64,000 bases of DNA, from positions 416,626 to 480,625 of the forward strand of contig NZ_BJYS01000001.1 of NCBI RefSeq assembly GCF_007991635.1. The letters run 5' to 3'. The notes under the pieces were generated by a model, which was given only the letters and a program-made list of their open reading frames with translations, was not told the DNA's origin and ran no database searches. The DNA is from Adhaeribacter aerolatus. GTDB taxonomy: Bacteria; Bacteroidota; Bacteroidia; Cytophagales; Hymenobacteraceae. Below, piece by piece: positions 16,848 to 24,022 of this stretch (position 1 is its first letter; the number at the start of each line of letters is the position of its first letter). Position numbers and translations under genes: made by a program.

Positions 16848-17786
16848 TTATTTATAATATCCGGAGGGCCTGAAAGTAAACTGTTTGCTAAAATCCTGAA
16901 GTTCATCGGTTAAGCTTACGGCCGGATAAACCGAAACAGCGCTTAGCTTATTGTTTGGATTAATAAATAAGGTCCGGGATTTCCGATCCTGTAGGATAAA
17001 CAGCATTTCCAGGTTGGGGTAAATATCCTTAACTGCATCGGCTACATCCATTATGCTCAGGTTTTTATCTACCAAATTAAACACCCCCGGTGTCAGGTTA
17101 ATATTTATCAAATTTGCCAAATCGCGGCCTACTTTGTCGATGTGTACGAAAGCCCGCTGCTGCAAACCACTCCCCTGCACGGTAATCCGGTTGGTAAAAT
17201 GGGCGTCGAACATAAATTTATTTATAACCGCATCGAAACGCAGACTGCGGTTGTAGCCATACACGTTGCCGCACCGGATAACATAAGTTTGCATACGGTC
17301 GGATAAGCGGCTAATCATTTTTTCGCCGTTGTGCTTAGATATACCATAGTAGGTACGCGGTTGCGGCGGCGTATCTTCTTCAATTTGCTCTTCTGAAGCA
17401 CCGTATACCGAACTGGAACTTAAATATACCACTTTCTGCACCTTGCTGTTTTCCAGGGCATAGCTCAATTCGGCCGAGCCCCAATGATTTACCTGCTCAA
17501 ACATATGCGGATCGTCGTTAGAGAAAGTGGTAAGCACTTTGGCGGCTAAATGATAAACCACGTCTACTTCGGCAATTACCTTGCGTAGTTTATACGAGTC
17601 CAGAATATCGCCCAACACAAACTTAATGCGCTGATCAGGTAATTTATTATGCCCTAAAAAGAGGTTAAAATTTTTCCGGCTTAGGTTATCGTAAATAATT
17701 ATTTCGGTTACGGCCGGGTCTTGGAGGAGTTGATGGGTAAGTTCGGTGCCGATATAGCCGGCACCGCCTGTTATTAGTATCTTCAT
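16848..17786 (-). CDS. NAD-dependent epimerase/dehydratase (extended SDR)
   Basis: The ATG at 17786 gives MKILITGGAGYIGTEL, the N-terminal dinucleotide-binding motif GGAGYIG. Starting at 17822 would overlap the upstream cysH gene by about 34 bases. The 312-residue protein has the YHLAAK motif near 78-83, Ser-rich strand YLSSSSVYG (121-129), and the catalytic Tyr147-x3-Lys151 (YGISK). It ends with an extended-SDR substrate domain. This class acts on nucleotide-sugar substrates, but the exact one cannot be read from sequence. The start is 2 bases past the cysH stop, so it belongs to the rhodanese-cysH operon under the putative cysteine attenuator, an unexpected partner for sulfate reduction. 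Confidence 0.88.
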   Translation of the reverse strand: MKILITGGAGYIGTELTHQLLQDPAVTEIIIYDNLSRKNFNLFLGHNKLPDQRIKFVLGDILDSYKLRKVIAEVDVVYHLAAKVLTTFSNDDPHMFEQVNHWGSAELSYALENSKVQKVVYLSSSSVYGASEEQIEEDTPPQPRTYYGISKHNGEKMISRLSDRMQTYVIRCGNVYGYNRSLRFDAVINKFMFDAHFTNRITVQGSGLQQRAFVHIDKVGRDLANLININLTPGVFNLVDKNLSIMDVADAVKDIYPNLEMLFILQDRKSRTLFINPNNKLSAVSVYPAVSLTDELQDFSKQFTFRPSGYYK

Positions 17787-17788
17787 TC

Positions 17789-18466
17789 TTATTTTTGAAT
17801 CAGTTGGGTATGCAGGCCGCACTCGGTTTTGTTGGTACCAAACCAGCGGCCGCTGCGGTCATCGAGCAGCGCGTTTACATCTACTTTCCGGGTGCAAGGC
17901 TCACAGCCAATGCTCATGTACCCTTCGCCTTCCAGCGGGTGCTTGGGCAATTTAAATTCCCGGATATAATCGTAAACCATTTTGCTCGTCCAGCCCAGCA
18001 TGGGGTGGAACCGGATAACACCGTTGGGCGCTTTTTCTTCGCGCCGCATTTGCGCCCGCACTTTGCTCTGGTCGCCGCGTACGCCGCTAATCCACACATC
18101 AAAGCTAGCCAGAATAGGCTCTAAGGGCTGAATTTTATTTAAGTAGCAGCAGTAATCCGGATCAGAAGTAAACAGCAACTGGCCATTGGCATCGCGCTGC
18201 TGGTTACGGGGCACCGCCGAGTACAAATCGGTAATATGTAAGCCCAGCATATCTTGCACCTGCTCCCGGAAACTCAATGTTTCGGGGAAATGGTAACCCG
18301 TGTTTAAAAAATAAACCGGCGTTTCGGGCGCTACCCGGCTAAGAATATGCAGCAAAGGCATACTGTTGGTTTGCAGGGAGGAAGAGGCAAATATTTTTAA
18401 GCCCCGTTCTTTGTACACATCCAAATCCTGCTTAATTTCTGCTACGAGCGTTTCGAAATTATTCAT
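17789..18466 (-). CDS. cysH: Assimilatory adenylyl-sulfate reductase, Fe-S type
   Basis: The enzyme reduces activated sulfate to sulfite using thioredoxin or glutaredoxin. The 225-residue protein carries Cys106-Cys107 (DYCCYLNK) and Cys188-x2-Cys191 (IGCEPCTR), the four ligands of the [4Fe-4S] cluster that marks APS-using reductases, and the C-terminal catalytic Cys216 in ECGLH. The motif SGVRGDQSKVRAQM is also diagnostic. It lies between a rhodanese-like gene and an SDR epimerase in one leftward operon preceded by a Cys-rich leader ORF and terminator. With this enzyme, APS made by CysDN can be reduced directly, without APS kinase. Confidence 0.95.
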   Translation of the reverse strand: MNNFETLVAEIKQDLDVYKERGLKIFASSSLQTNSMPLLHILSRVAPETPVYFLNTGYHFPETLSFREQVQDMLGLHITDLYSAVPRNQQRDANGQLLFTSDPDYCCYLNKIQPLEPILASFDVWISGVRGDQSKVRAQMRREEKAPNGVIRFHPMLGWTSKMVYDYIREFKLPKHPLEGEGYMSIGCEPCTRKVDVNALLDDRSGRWFGTNKTECGLHTQLIQK

Positions 18467-18554
18467 CTTATTAATTATTAGCCGCTTTCAAATTAGTAAA
18501 GCGATTTATCTATGTCGGCCAGAAGCTTTTCTATTAGTCGCTGGCCAGTTATTA

Positions 18555-18872
18555 TCAGTATTTCGGTACCGAAGGGTCGATCTCATCGGACCAAGCCAGG
18601 ATACCACCTTTTAAATTATATAAATTGGTAAAACCGTATCTCGATTCGAGGGCTGCAATGGCGTTGCCGCTGCGGGCACCGCTTCTACAATGCACCACTA
18701 CTTGTTTGTCGCGCGCAATTTTATCGGTGTTGGCTTCTACCTGCCCCAGCGGAATCAGTTCGCCTTGTAAGTTGGCAATCTGGTACTCGTGCGGTTCGCG
18801 CACATCAATTAATTGAAAGTCGGCTTTCTCGTCTATCAGTTTTTTCAACTCCTGAACGGTAACTTCTTTCAT
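18555..18872 (-). CDS. Rhodanese-like sulfurtransferase domain protein
   Basis: The 105-residue single rhodanese domain has LIDVREPHEY near 21-30 and the active-site loop HCRSGARS with catalytic Cys62. Such proteins carry persulfide sulfur between donors and acceptors. Size and motif resemble GlpE/PspE-type proteins without a signal peptide, so it is cytosolic. It is the first structural gene after the putative cysteine attenuator, followed 88 bases later by cysH. A role in sulfane sulfur handling beside sulfate reduction fits the context; the specific donor is unknown. Confidence 0.93.
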   Translation of the reverse strand: MKEVTVQELKKLIDEKADFQLIDVREPHEYQIANLQGELIPLGQVEANTDKIARDKQVVVHCRSGARSGNAIAALESRYGFTNLYNLKGGILAWSDEIDPSVPKY

Positions 18873-18929
18873 GTGGCTATGGGTTAATTTTTTGAGGTTA
18901 ATGGTTGCATTTACTTAAAAATAAGGCAC

Positions 18930-18959
18930 AAAAAAAGCCTCCCCGCATACGGAGAGGCT
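18930..18959 (-). terminator. Attenuator terminator before the rhodanese-cysH operon
   Basis: Read leftward, AGCCTCTCCG-TATG-CGGGGAGGCT forms a 10-bp stem with one G-U pair and a tetraloop, followed by seven T. It lies between the 33-codon Cys-rich leader ORF (ends 18986) and the rhodanese start codon (18872). A terminator placed before the first structural gene is the hallmark of attenuation. It overlaps an alternative helix with the leader ORF 3' end. Confidence 0.85.
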
Positions 18960-18985
18960 CTATTCCTATATAAATGGCTAGTATT

Positions 18986-19087
18986 CTAAATCACACCGAC
19001 CATAAGCCTTTCCGTACACGGCACAGCCATGCAACAGCAACAAGTTGCGGGCATCATGGGTGTAGGTAAAAGGTTCTGCGTCTGCAT
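18986..19087 (-). CDS. Cysteine-rich leader peptide of the cysH operon
   Basis: The ATG at 19087 opens a 33-codon ORF ending in TAG. Codons 16-20 are TGT TGC TGT TGC ATG (Cys-Cys-Cys-Cys-Met; 19042-19028), and codon 24 is another Cys. A TAGCTTTG -7 box lies 20 bases upstream, and an intrinsic terminator follows 27 bases after the stop. The Cys run is placed so that a ribosome stalled for lack of Cys-tRNA would leave codons 23-28 free to pair with the terminator's 5' half. The peptide itself probably has no function; the act of translating it is the sensor. This is read from sequence and attenuation logic; no experimental support is available here. Confidence 0.78.
   Translation of the reverse strand: MQTQNLLPTPMMPATCCCCMAVPCTERLMVGVI
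19005..19021 (-). promoter_or_regulatory. Antiterminator strand of the putative cysteine attenuator
   Basis: CCGTGTACGGAAAGGCT in the leader RNA can pair with AGCCTCTCCGTATGCGG (18959-18943). The helix has 14 Watson-Crick pairs, 2 G-U pairs and 1 mismatch over 17 bases. It consumes the whole 5' arm of the terminator, so the two structures are mutually exclusive. The strand starts just after the four Cys codons and lies within the part covered by a ribosome that reaches the stop codon. Confidence 0.72.
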
Positions 19088-19106
19088 TATTTGTTCTTTA
19101 TTCGCA

Positions 19107-19114
19107 CAAAGCTA
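19107..19114 (-). promoter_or_regulatory. -7 box of the cysteine leader transcript
   Basis: Read leftward the sequence is TAGCTTTG, matching TAnnTTTG. The predicted start of transcription is about 4-7 bases further on, roughly 13-16 bases before the leader ATG. A good -33 element was not found. Confidence 0.6.
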
Positions 19115-19311
19115 AGTACTAACTTTTAATTAAAAAAATAAGTGCCGGATTATTTAACTCAACAAATATGATGCTGAAAATATTCCTTTGGCGGCTATCT
19201 TTTCTTTTAATTGCTTAAATAGCTAAAAGGTATACCATTCTGCGTTAAATAAGTTTAATATTTTTAGGTAAAACCACTAAATAATTTAAACATTCTGCCT
19301 TCACCTGGCAG

Positions 19312-20079
19312 TTAATTAATTTTACAAATAAAACCACCGTTTAACAAAGAAGATTTGTTGTACCTGAAAGGTTCGCCGTTGGGCATTGTCATGATGCCGC
19401 CGCTGCCCGCTACAATGGCCTGGCCGGCGGCCGTATCCCACTCCATGGTAGGGCCGTGGCGGTAATAAATATGCGCTTTGCCTTCGGCTACGTAGCAAAA
19501 TTTAAGCGAACTGCCCGCCGAAATAGACTTTACCACCGGATAATTTTGCAGAATAGCCTGTTCGTCCGGAGAGGCATGCGAGCGGCTGCCAATCGCAATC
19601 CATTCGGGCGCATCGGCCTGTACGCGTAAGGTCTTGGTTTCGCCGGTGGAGGTTCTTTTAAAGCTGCCCATTTCAAGACCGCCGTAATACAAATCTCCGG
19701 TAACCGGCACGTAAATTACGCCCAGCACTGGCGTATTTTTATGAATCAAGGCTATATTAACAGTAAATTCGCCGTTCCGGTGAATAAATTCTTTGGTGCC
19801 ATCCAGCGGGTCTACGCACCAGAAATATTCCCAATTTTGCCGCTCTTCGTACGGAATAGCCGCGCCTTCTTCGGAAAGAATTGGAATTTCCGGAGTGAGT
19901 TGCTCGAGTCCTTGCTGGATAATCAGGTGCGAAGCTTCGTCAGCCAGGGTCAGCGGCGATTCGTCGGTTTTTAACTTAACCAGGCCGGCTTCCTGCGGAT
20001 TATTATACACTACCAGGATGGCCTCACCGGCATCTATCGCTATTTTTAAAAGTTTTTCCAGGTCTATTTCCATGAACAT
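19312..20079 (-). CDS. cysQ: 3'(2'),5'-bisphosphate nucleotidase
   Basis: CysQ hydrolyses adenosine 3',5'-bisphosphate (PAP), the by-product of PAPS-using enzymes, and can also act on PAPS. The 255-residue protein carries the inositol-monophosphatase-family metal sites: Glu in ILSEEGA, DPLDGTKEFI near 93-102, and the second site WDTAAGQAIV. Either of two Met codons (20079 or 20073) may start it. It is divergent from cysC and upstream of the cysteine-leader transcript on the same strand. Its presence suggests that PAPS is made and consumed in this cell. Confidence 0.93.
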   Translation of the reverse strand: MFMEIDLEKLLKIAIDAGEAILVVYNNPQEAGLVKLKTDESPLTLADEASHLIIQQGLEQLTPEIPILSEEGAAIPYEERQNWEYFWCVDPLDGTKEFIHRNGEFTVNIALIHKNTPVLGVIYVPVTGDLYYGGLEMGSFKRTSTGETKTLRVQADAPEWIAIGSRSHASPDEQAILQNYPVVKSISAGSSLKFCYVAEGKAHIYYRHGPTMEWDTAAGQAIVAGSGGIMTMPNGEPFRYNKSSLLNGGFICKIN

Positions 20080-20180
20080 GATTAAGGTAGGCTAAACTAA
20101 AACTACCACTAATGAGTTTATTTATTTGCACAAATATTCAAACTTATTTAAATATTTTTTAAATATCCAACATAACCTCT

Positions 20181-20188
20181 TAATTTTG
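20181..20188 (+). promoter_or_regulatory. -7 box of the cysC-cysD-cysN operon
   Basis: TAATTTTG matches TAnnTTTG and lies 23 bases upstream of the cysC ATG. No convincing -33 TTG lies at the expected spacing. Confidence 0.55.
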
Positions 20189-20211
20189 GCCTCCAAAACG
20201 AAGACGTCGGT

Positions 20212-20817
20212 ATGGCCGAACATATTTACCCTATTTTTGACCAAACCCTTAACCGCCAGGATAAGGAAGCGTTGCTGAAGCAACGGGCCGTGGTGGTATG
20301 GATGGCGGGCTTATCGGGTTCCGGCAAAAGCACCCTGGCTAAGGGCCTGGAGCGCGAATTGCACGCGCAAGGCTTTTTAACCCAACTGCTCGACGGCGAT
20401 AACCTGCGCAGCGGCATCAACAATAACCTGGGCTTTTCGGAAGCGGATCGGCTCGAAAATATTCGTCGCTCGGCCGAAACGGCTAAATTATTTTTAAACG
20501 CCGGCCTGGTTACCATTTGCTCGCTTATTAGCCCCACCGAAGAAATCCGGAATCTGGCCCGTAATATTATTGGCGAGGCAGACTTTTGCGAAGTGTATGT
20601 AAATGCACCATTTGAGGTTTGTGCCGAACGGGATGTAAAGGGCTTATACAAAAAAGCCCTGAACGGCGAAATCAAGAACTTTACCGGCTTAGATGCCCCT
20701 TTTGAAGCGCCAGCACAGCCAGCGCTCGAAATCCGGACCGACCTGGAAGATTATTCAGCCAGCCTGCAGAAATTACTCGACTTGCTACTGCCCCGCATCA
20801 AACTTTGTTGTTGTTGA
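20212..20817 (+). CDS. cysC: Adenylyl-sulfate kinase
   Basis: CysC phosphorylates APS to PAPS with ATP. The 201-residue protein has the P-loop GLSGSGKST (33-41, Lys39), LLDGDNLRSGINNNLGF, the lid Arg-rich segment, and the GLYKKALNGEIKNFTG motif near 143-158. It ends Leu-Cys-Cys-Cys (199-201), encoded TGT TGT TGT just before TGA; such a tail is not part of the usual fold. An 8-bp hairpin follows 9 bases later, before cysD. First gene of the rightward sulfate-activation operon. Because CysH here is the Fe-S type, CysC may feed sulfation or a parallel PAPS route; that is inference. Confidence 0.95.
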   Translation: MAEHIYPIFDQTLNRQDKEALLKQRAVVVWMAGLSGSGKSTLAKGLERELHAQGFLTQLLDGDNLRSGINNNLGFSEADRLENIRRSAETAKLFLNAGLVTICSLISPTEEIRNLARNIIGEADFCEVYVNAPFEVCAERDVKGLYKKALNGEIKNFTGLDAPFEAPAQPALEIRTDLEDYSASLQKLLDLLLPRIKLCCC

Positions 20818-20826
20818 AAGCGGCAC

Positions 20827-20845
20827 CCGGAAAACACTTTTCCGG
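20827..20845 (+). promoter_or_regulatory. Hairpin between cysC and cysD
   Basis: CCGGAAAA-CAC-TTTTCCGG is a perfect 8-bp stem that begins 9 bases after the cysC stop and its three Cys codons. It is followed by A residues, not T, so it is not a standard terminator. Its 5' arm could alternatively pair with TTTTTCCG near 20880, close to the cysD start. A processing or translation-control role is possible but unproven. Confidence 0.4.
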
Positions 20846-20922
20846 TATAAAAAAATCAATTAATTTAATATTCAATAAATTTTTCCGTGGGCTACCAGCC
20901 CTGGACAATGGACGAAACAGAC

Positions 20923-21831
20923 ATGTCTTATTCTTATAAATTAAGTTATTTAAAACAACTGGAAGCCGAATCTATTTACATAATGCGGGAAGCGGTGGCC
21001 CAGTTCGAAAAACCGGTTCTGTTATTTTCCGGTGGCAAAGACTCTATTGTAATGGCGCACTTGGCCCGAAAGGCTTTCTGGCCGGCTAAATTGCCTTTTC
21101 CGATGTTACATGTAGATACCGGTCATAATTTTCCGGAGACCATCGAATTCCGTGACTACCTGGTAAATAAAATTGGTGCCCGCTTAGTTGTGCGCACCGT
21201 ACAGGACTCCATCGACCAAGGTTTAGCTGTAGAAGAAAAGGGCCCCAACCCTAGCCGGAATGGCTTGCAAACGGTAACCCTGCTAAGCGCTATCGAAGAA
21301 TTTAAGTTTGATGTGGCGTTTGGCGGTGCCCGCCGCGATGAAGAAAAGGCCCGCGCGAAAGAACGTTTCTTCTCGCACCGCGATGAGTTCAGCCAGTGGG
21401 ACCCCAAAAATCAGCGCCCGGAATTGTGGCATTTGTACAACGGCCGCAAAAACCCCGGCGAACACTTCCGGGTGTTTCCGTTAAGTAACTGGACCGAGTT
21501 GGATATCTGGCAATATATTTCCGAAGAAGAATTGGAACTGCCTTCTATCTATTTCTCGCACCAGCGCGAAATTGTAAACCGCCAGGGCGTTTTATTAGCT
21601 AAATCCGAATTTATTACCTTACTCAAAGGCGAGCAGTACGAAGAAAAAACCATTCGCTTCCGGACCGTAGGCGACATGAGTTGCACCGGGGCCGTAGAAT
21701 CGCCGGCCAGTAACCTGGATGATATTATTGCCGAAGTAGCCGCCGCCCGCGTAACCGAACGGGCTGCCCGCGCCGACGACCAGCGTTCCGAAGCCGCCAT
21801 GGAAGACCGGAAAAAACAAGGATATTTTTAA
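20923..21831 (+). CDS. cysD: Sulfate adenylyltransferase small subunit
   Basis: CysD is the ATP-pyrophosphatase-type catalytic subunit that makes APS from ATP and sulfate, with CysN as GTPase partner. The start at 20923 gives MSYSYKLSYLKQLEAES, which lines up with the known CysD N-terminus. Further in-frame starts exist at 20908 (ATG) and 20887 (GTG). Motifs include the PP-loop LLFSGGKDSIVM, HVDTGHNFPET, GGARRDEEKARAKER and FPLSNWTELDIWQYI. The C-terminal RFRTVGDMSCTGAVES is family-specific. Length (302 residues from this start) is normal. It is the middle gene of cysC-cysD-cysN. Confidence 0.95.
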   Translation: MSYSYKLSYLKQLEAESIYIMREAVAQFEKPVLLFSGGKDSIVMAHLARKAFWPAKLPFPMLHVDTGHNFPETIEFRDYLVNKIGARLVVRTVQDSIDQGLAVEEKGPNPSRNGLQTVTLLSAIEEFKFDVAFGGARRDEEKARAKERFFSHRDEFSQWDPKNQRPELWHLYNGRKNPGEHFRVFPLSNWTELDIWQYISEEELELPSIYFSHQREIVNRQGVLLAKSEFITLLKGEQYEEKTIRFRTVGDMSCTGAVESPASNLDDIIAEVAAARVTERAARADDQRSEAAMEDRKKQGYF

Positions 21832-21920
21832 TTGTCAAATTGTTAAATTGCTGATTGGTGCTTGTTAAAAACCGGAAAAAACCCGACAACTAACAACAGA
21901 CAACTGGCAACCAAGATATA

Positions 21921-23189
21921 ATGGAAATAAAAGAACAAAAAAGAGAAGCCGATTTATTGCGTTTTATCACCTGCGGCAGCGTAGACGATGGCAAAAGCAC
22001 CCTGATTGGCCGCTTACTCTACGATACCAAAACTATTTTTGAAGACCAGCTGCAAAATATTGAAAGAACCAGCCAGCAGCGGGGCGAAGAGTACGTAAAC
22101 CTGGCCTTGTTAACCGATGGGCTACGGGCCGAACGCGAGCAGGGCATTACCATTGATGTGGCTTACCGCTACTTTGCCACGCCCAACCGCAAATTTATCA
22201 TGGCCGATACGCCAGGGCACATTCAGTATACCCGCAACATGGTAACCGGCGCTTCTACCGCTAACCTGGCTATTGTGCTGGTAGATGCCCGTAAAGGCGT
22301 AATTGAGCAAACCTGCCGCCACACGTTTATTACCTCGCTCCTGAAAATTGATCACGTAATTTTGTGCGTAAACAAAATGGATCTGGTTGGTTTTAGCGAG
22401 GAGGTATTCAACAAAATTAAAACAGATTTCGAAACGTTTATCTCGCGCCTGGATATTGCCGATGTAAGCTACATTCCGGTGAGCGCCTTGCAGGGCGATA
22501 ATATTGTAAACCGCTCTGAAAGTATGCCGTGGTACGAAGGGCCAACCCTGTTATACACCCTCGAGAATGTGCATCTGGGCAGCGATTTGAATTTTGTGGA
22601 TGCCCGTTTCCCGGTACAATATGTATCGCGGCCCCAAACGACCGAGTACCACGACTTCCGTGGTTACGCCGGTCGGGTGGAGGGTGGTGTTTTTAAGCCC
22701 GGCGACGAAGTAATGATATTGCCCTCCGGCTTTACAAGCACCATCAATTCTATCGAAACGTTTGATGGTCCGCTGGCAGAAGCCTTCCCGCCCATGTCGG
22801 TTACGATAACCCTGGCCGATGAGATTGATATTAGCCGGGGCGATATGATTGTAAAGCCGAACAACCAGCCGCAGGCTTCCCAGGATGTAGAACTCATGAT
22901 TTGCTGGATGAACGAAAAACCGTTGGTAAAAGGGCGTAAATATATTATCCGGCATACTACCCGTGAAGCCAAATGCCTCGTAAAAGAAATCCGGTATAAG
23001 ATGAATATTAATACGCTGCACAAAATAGAAGACGACCTGAGTATTGGCCTGAACGATATTGCCCGGATTGCCATTCGTACTACTGTACCTTTGTTCTACG
23101 ATGAATACCGCCGGAACTCCGCCACTGGTAGCCTGATTCTGGTAGATGAATTTACCAACGAAACACTGGCAGCAGGTATAATTTTATAA
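21921..23189 (+). CDS. cysN: Sulfate adenylyltransferase large subunit (GTPase)
   Basis: CysN couples GTP hydrolysis to APS synthesis by CysD. The 422-residue protein has the EF-Tu-like G1 motif CGSVDDGKSTLIGRLL (Lys25), the G3 motif DTPGH and the G4 motif NKMD, then two beta-barrel domains. It lacks a C-terminal APS-kinase domain, consistent with a separate cysC at the head of the operon. A 26-bp-scale terminator follows. Assignment is firm. Confidence 0.96.
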   Translation: MEIKEQKREADLLRFITCGSVDDGKSTLIGRLLYDTKTIFEDQLQNIERTSQQRGEEYVNLALLTDGLRAEREQGITIDVAYRYFATPNRKFIMADTPGHIQYTRNMVTGASTANLAIVLVDARKGVIEQTCRHTFITSLLKIDHVILCVNKMDLVGFSEEVFNKIKTDFETFISRLDIADVSYIPVSALQGDNIVNRSESMPWYEGPTLLYTLENVHLGSDLNFVDARFPVQYVSRPQTTEYHDFRGYAGRVEGGVFKPGDEVMILPSGFTSTINSIETFDGPLAEAFPPMSVTITLADEIDISRGDMIVKPNNQPQASQDVELMICWMNEKPLVKGRKYIIRHTTREAKCLVKEIRYKMNINTLHKIEDDLSIGLNDIARIAIRTTVPLFYDEYRRNSATGSLILVDEFTNETLAAGIIL

Positions 23190-23213
23190 GATTTATCCAA
23201 AATGCTTTTGTAT

Positions 23214-23247
23214 AAGAGCTATGTTTTAGAACATAGCTCTTTTTTTT
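23214..23247 (+). terminator. Terminator of the cysC-cysD-cysN operon
   Basis: AAGAGCTATGTT-TTAG-AACATAGCTCTT forms a perfect 12-bp hairpin running into a T tract. It starts 24 bases after the cysN stop. Confidence 0.93.
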
Positions 23248-23362
23248 ATGGTTATTTTTTAAATTCTACAAAAATTATTATATCAATCTTGTTTTAAAAC
23301 CAGAATTTGCCAATGAAAAAAAATATTATAAATAAAAAAAGAAAATATATGATAAATACATA

Positions 23363-23401
23363 TTAGCTTAGTCCAAATTAAAACTTCTGCTTAGCTTAGT
23401 C
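23363..23401 (+). repeat. Direct repeat upstream of the CheY-like gene
   Basis: TTAGCTTAGTC occurs at 23363-23373 and again at 23391-23401, 28 bases apart, just ahead of the gene at 23427. The spacing is close to three helical turns, so it could be a regulator binding site. Confidence 0.4.
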
Positions 23402-23426
23402 TGTAGCAAGAAAACTAAAAATCGAA

Positions 23427-23831
23427 ATGCAGTCTATAGACGAGGTTTTATTAATAGACGACGATCAAATCAGTAATTTTTTAACTACCTCTCTTTTGAA
23501 AAGAATTGGGGTAGCTAAAAATATTTCTATTTGTTTGGATGGAAGAGAGGCCATGGATTTGCTGCAAAACCGAAAGGAAACCAGTACACCTTTTCCGGAG
23601 TTAGTTCTGCTGGATATTAACATGCCCGATATGGATGGGTTTGAATTTTTGAAGGCTTTCCGGGTATTAAGCGCCTGCCCAAACCAACCGGTAATTGCTA
23701 TTTTAACTACTTCGCAAAATTACCAGGATGTGGAGATGCTGAAAAATTTTCCGGAAATAGAAGTGTTTCTGAACAAACCCTTGTACGAAGAGGATGTACA
23801 TTTTCTGCTCTCCGAATATTTTACCCGGTAA
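23427..23831 (+). CDS. Single-domain response regulator (CheY-like)
   Basis: The 134-residue receiver domain has the acidic pair in LLIDDDQISN, phospho-acceptor Asp in LVLLDINMPDMDGFEF (about residue 69), Thr-Ser in ILTTSQN and Lys in VFLNKPLYEED. There is no output domain and no adjacent kinase; the nearest kinases are about 8 kb away. Bacteroidota genomes carry many such orphan receivers, often partners of distant hybrid kinases. Its own direct-repeat upstream region suggests independent transcription. Confidence 0.9.
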   Translation: MQSIDEVLLIDDDQISNFLTTSLLKRIGVAKNISICLDGREAMDLLQNRKETSTPFPELVLLDINMPDMDGFEFLKAFRVLSACPNQPVIAILTTSQNYQDVEMLKNFPEIEVFLNKPLYEEDVHFLLSEYFTR

Positions 23832-24022
23832 CAAAAAACCGCTCCATTAACCCAACCTGCTTCTCTTACGCCAACCAATCTGAAATTTACCTGGTTGGGT
23901 TAGTCAGCAAATCTTTTTACCAGCCTTCCGCTAAAATATCTGTTAAATATCCGGGCCACCGGCCGTTACTTTTCCGCAGAAACTATTATCTTCAAACGCA
24001 GAAAAAAAGGAGGAGGAACCAC

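Noticed and set aside
18873..19311. Known riboswitch (SAM or cobalamin type) upstream of rhodanese-cysH
   Set aside because: No recognisable SAM-I, SAM-II or cobalamin core sequences were found; the region is better explained by the Cys-rich leader ORF and terminator.
20887..20922. Upstream GTG/ATG starts for cysD
   Set aside because: The start at 20923 aligns best with known CysD N-termini; the longer forms add residues not expected for the family.
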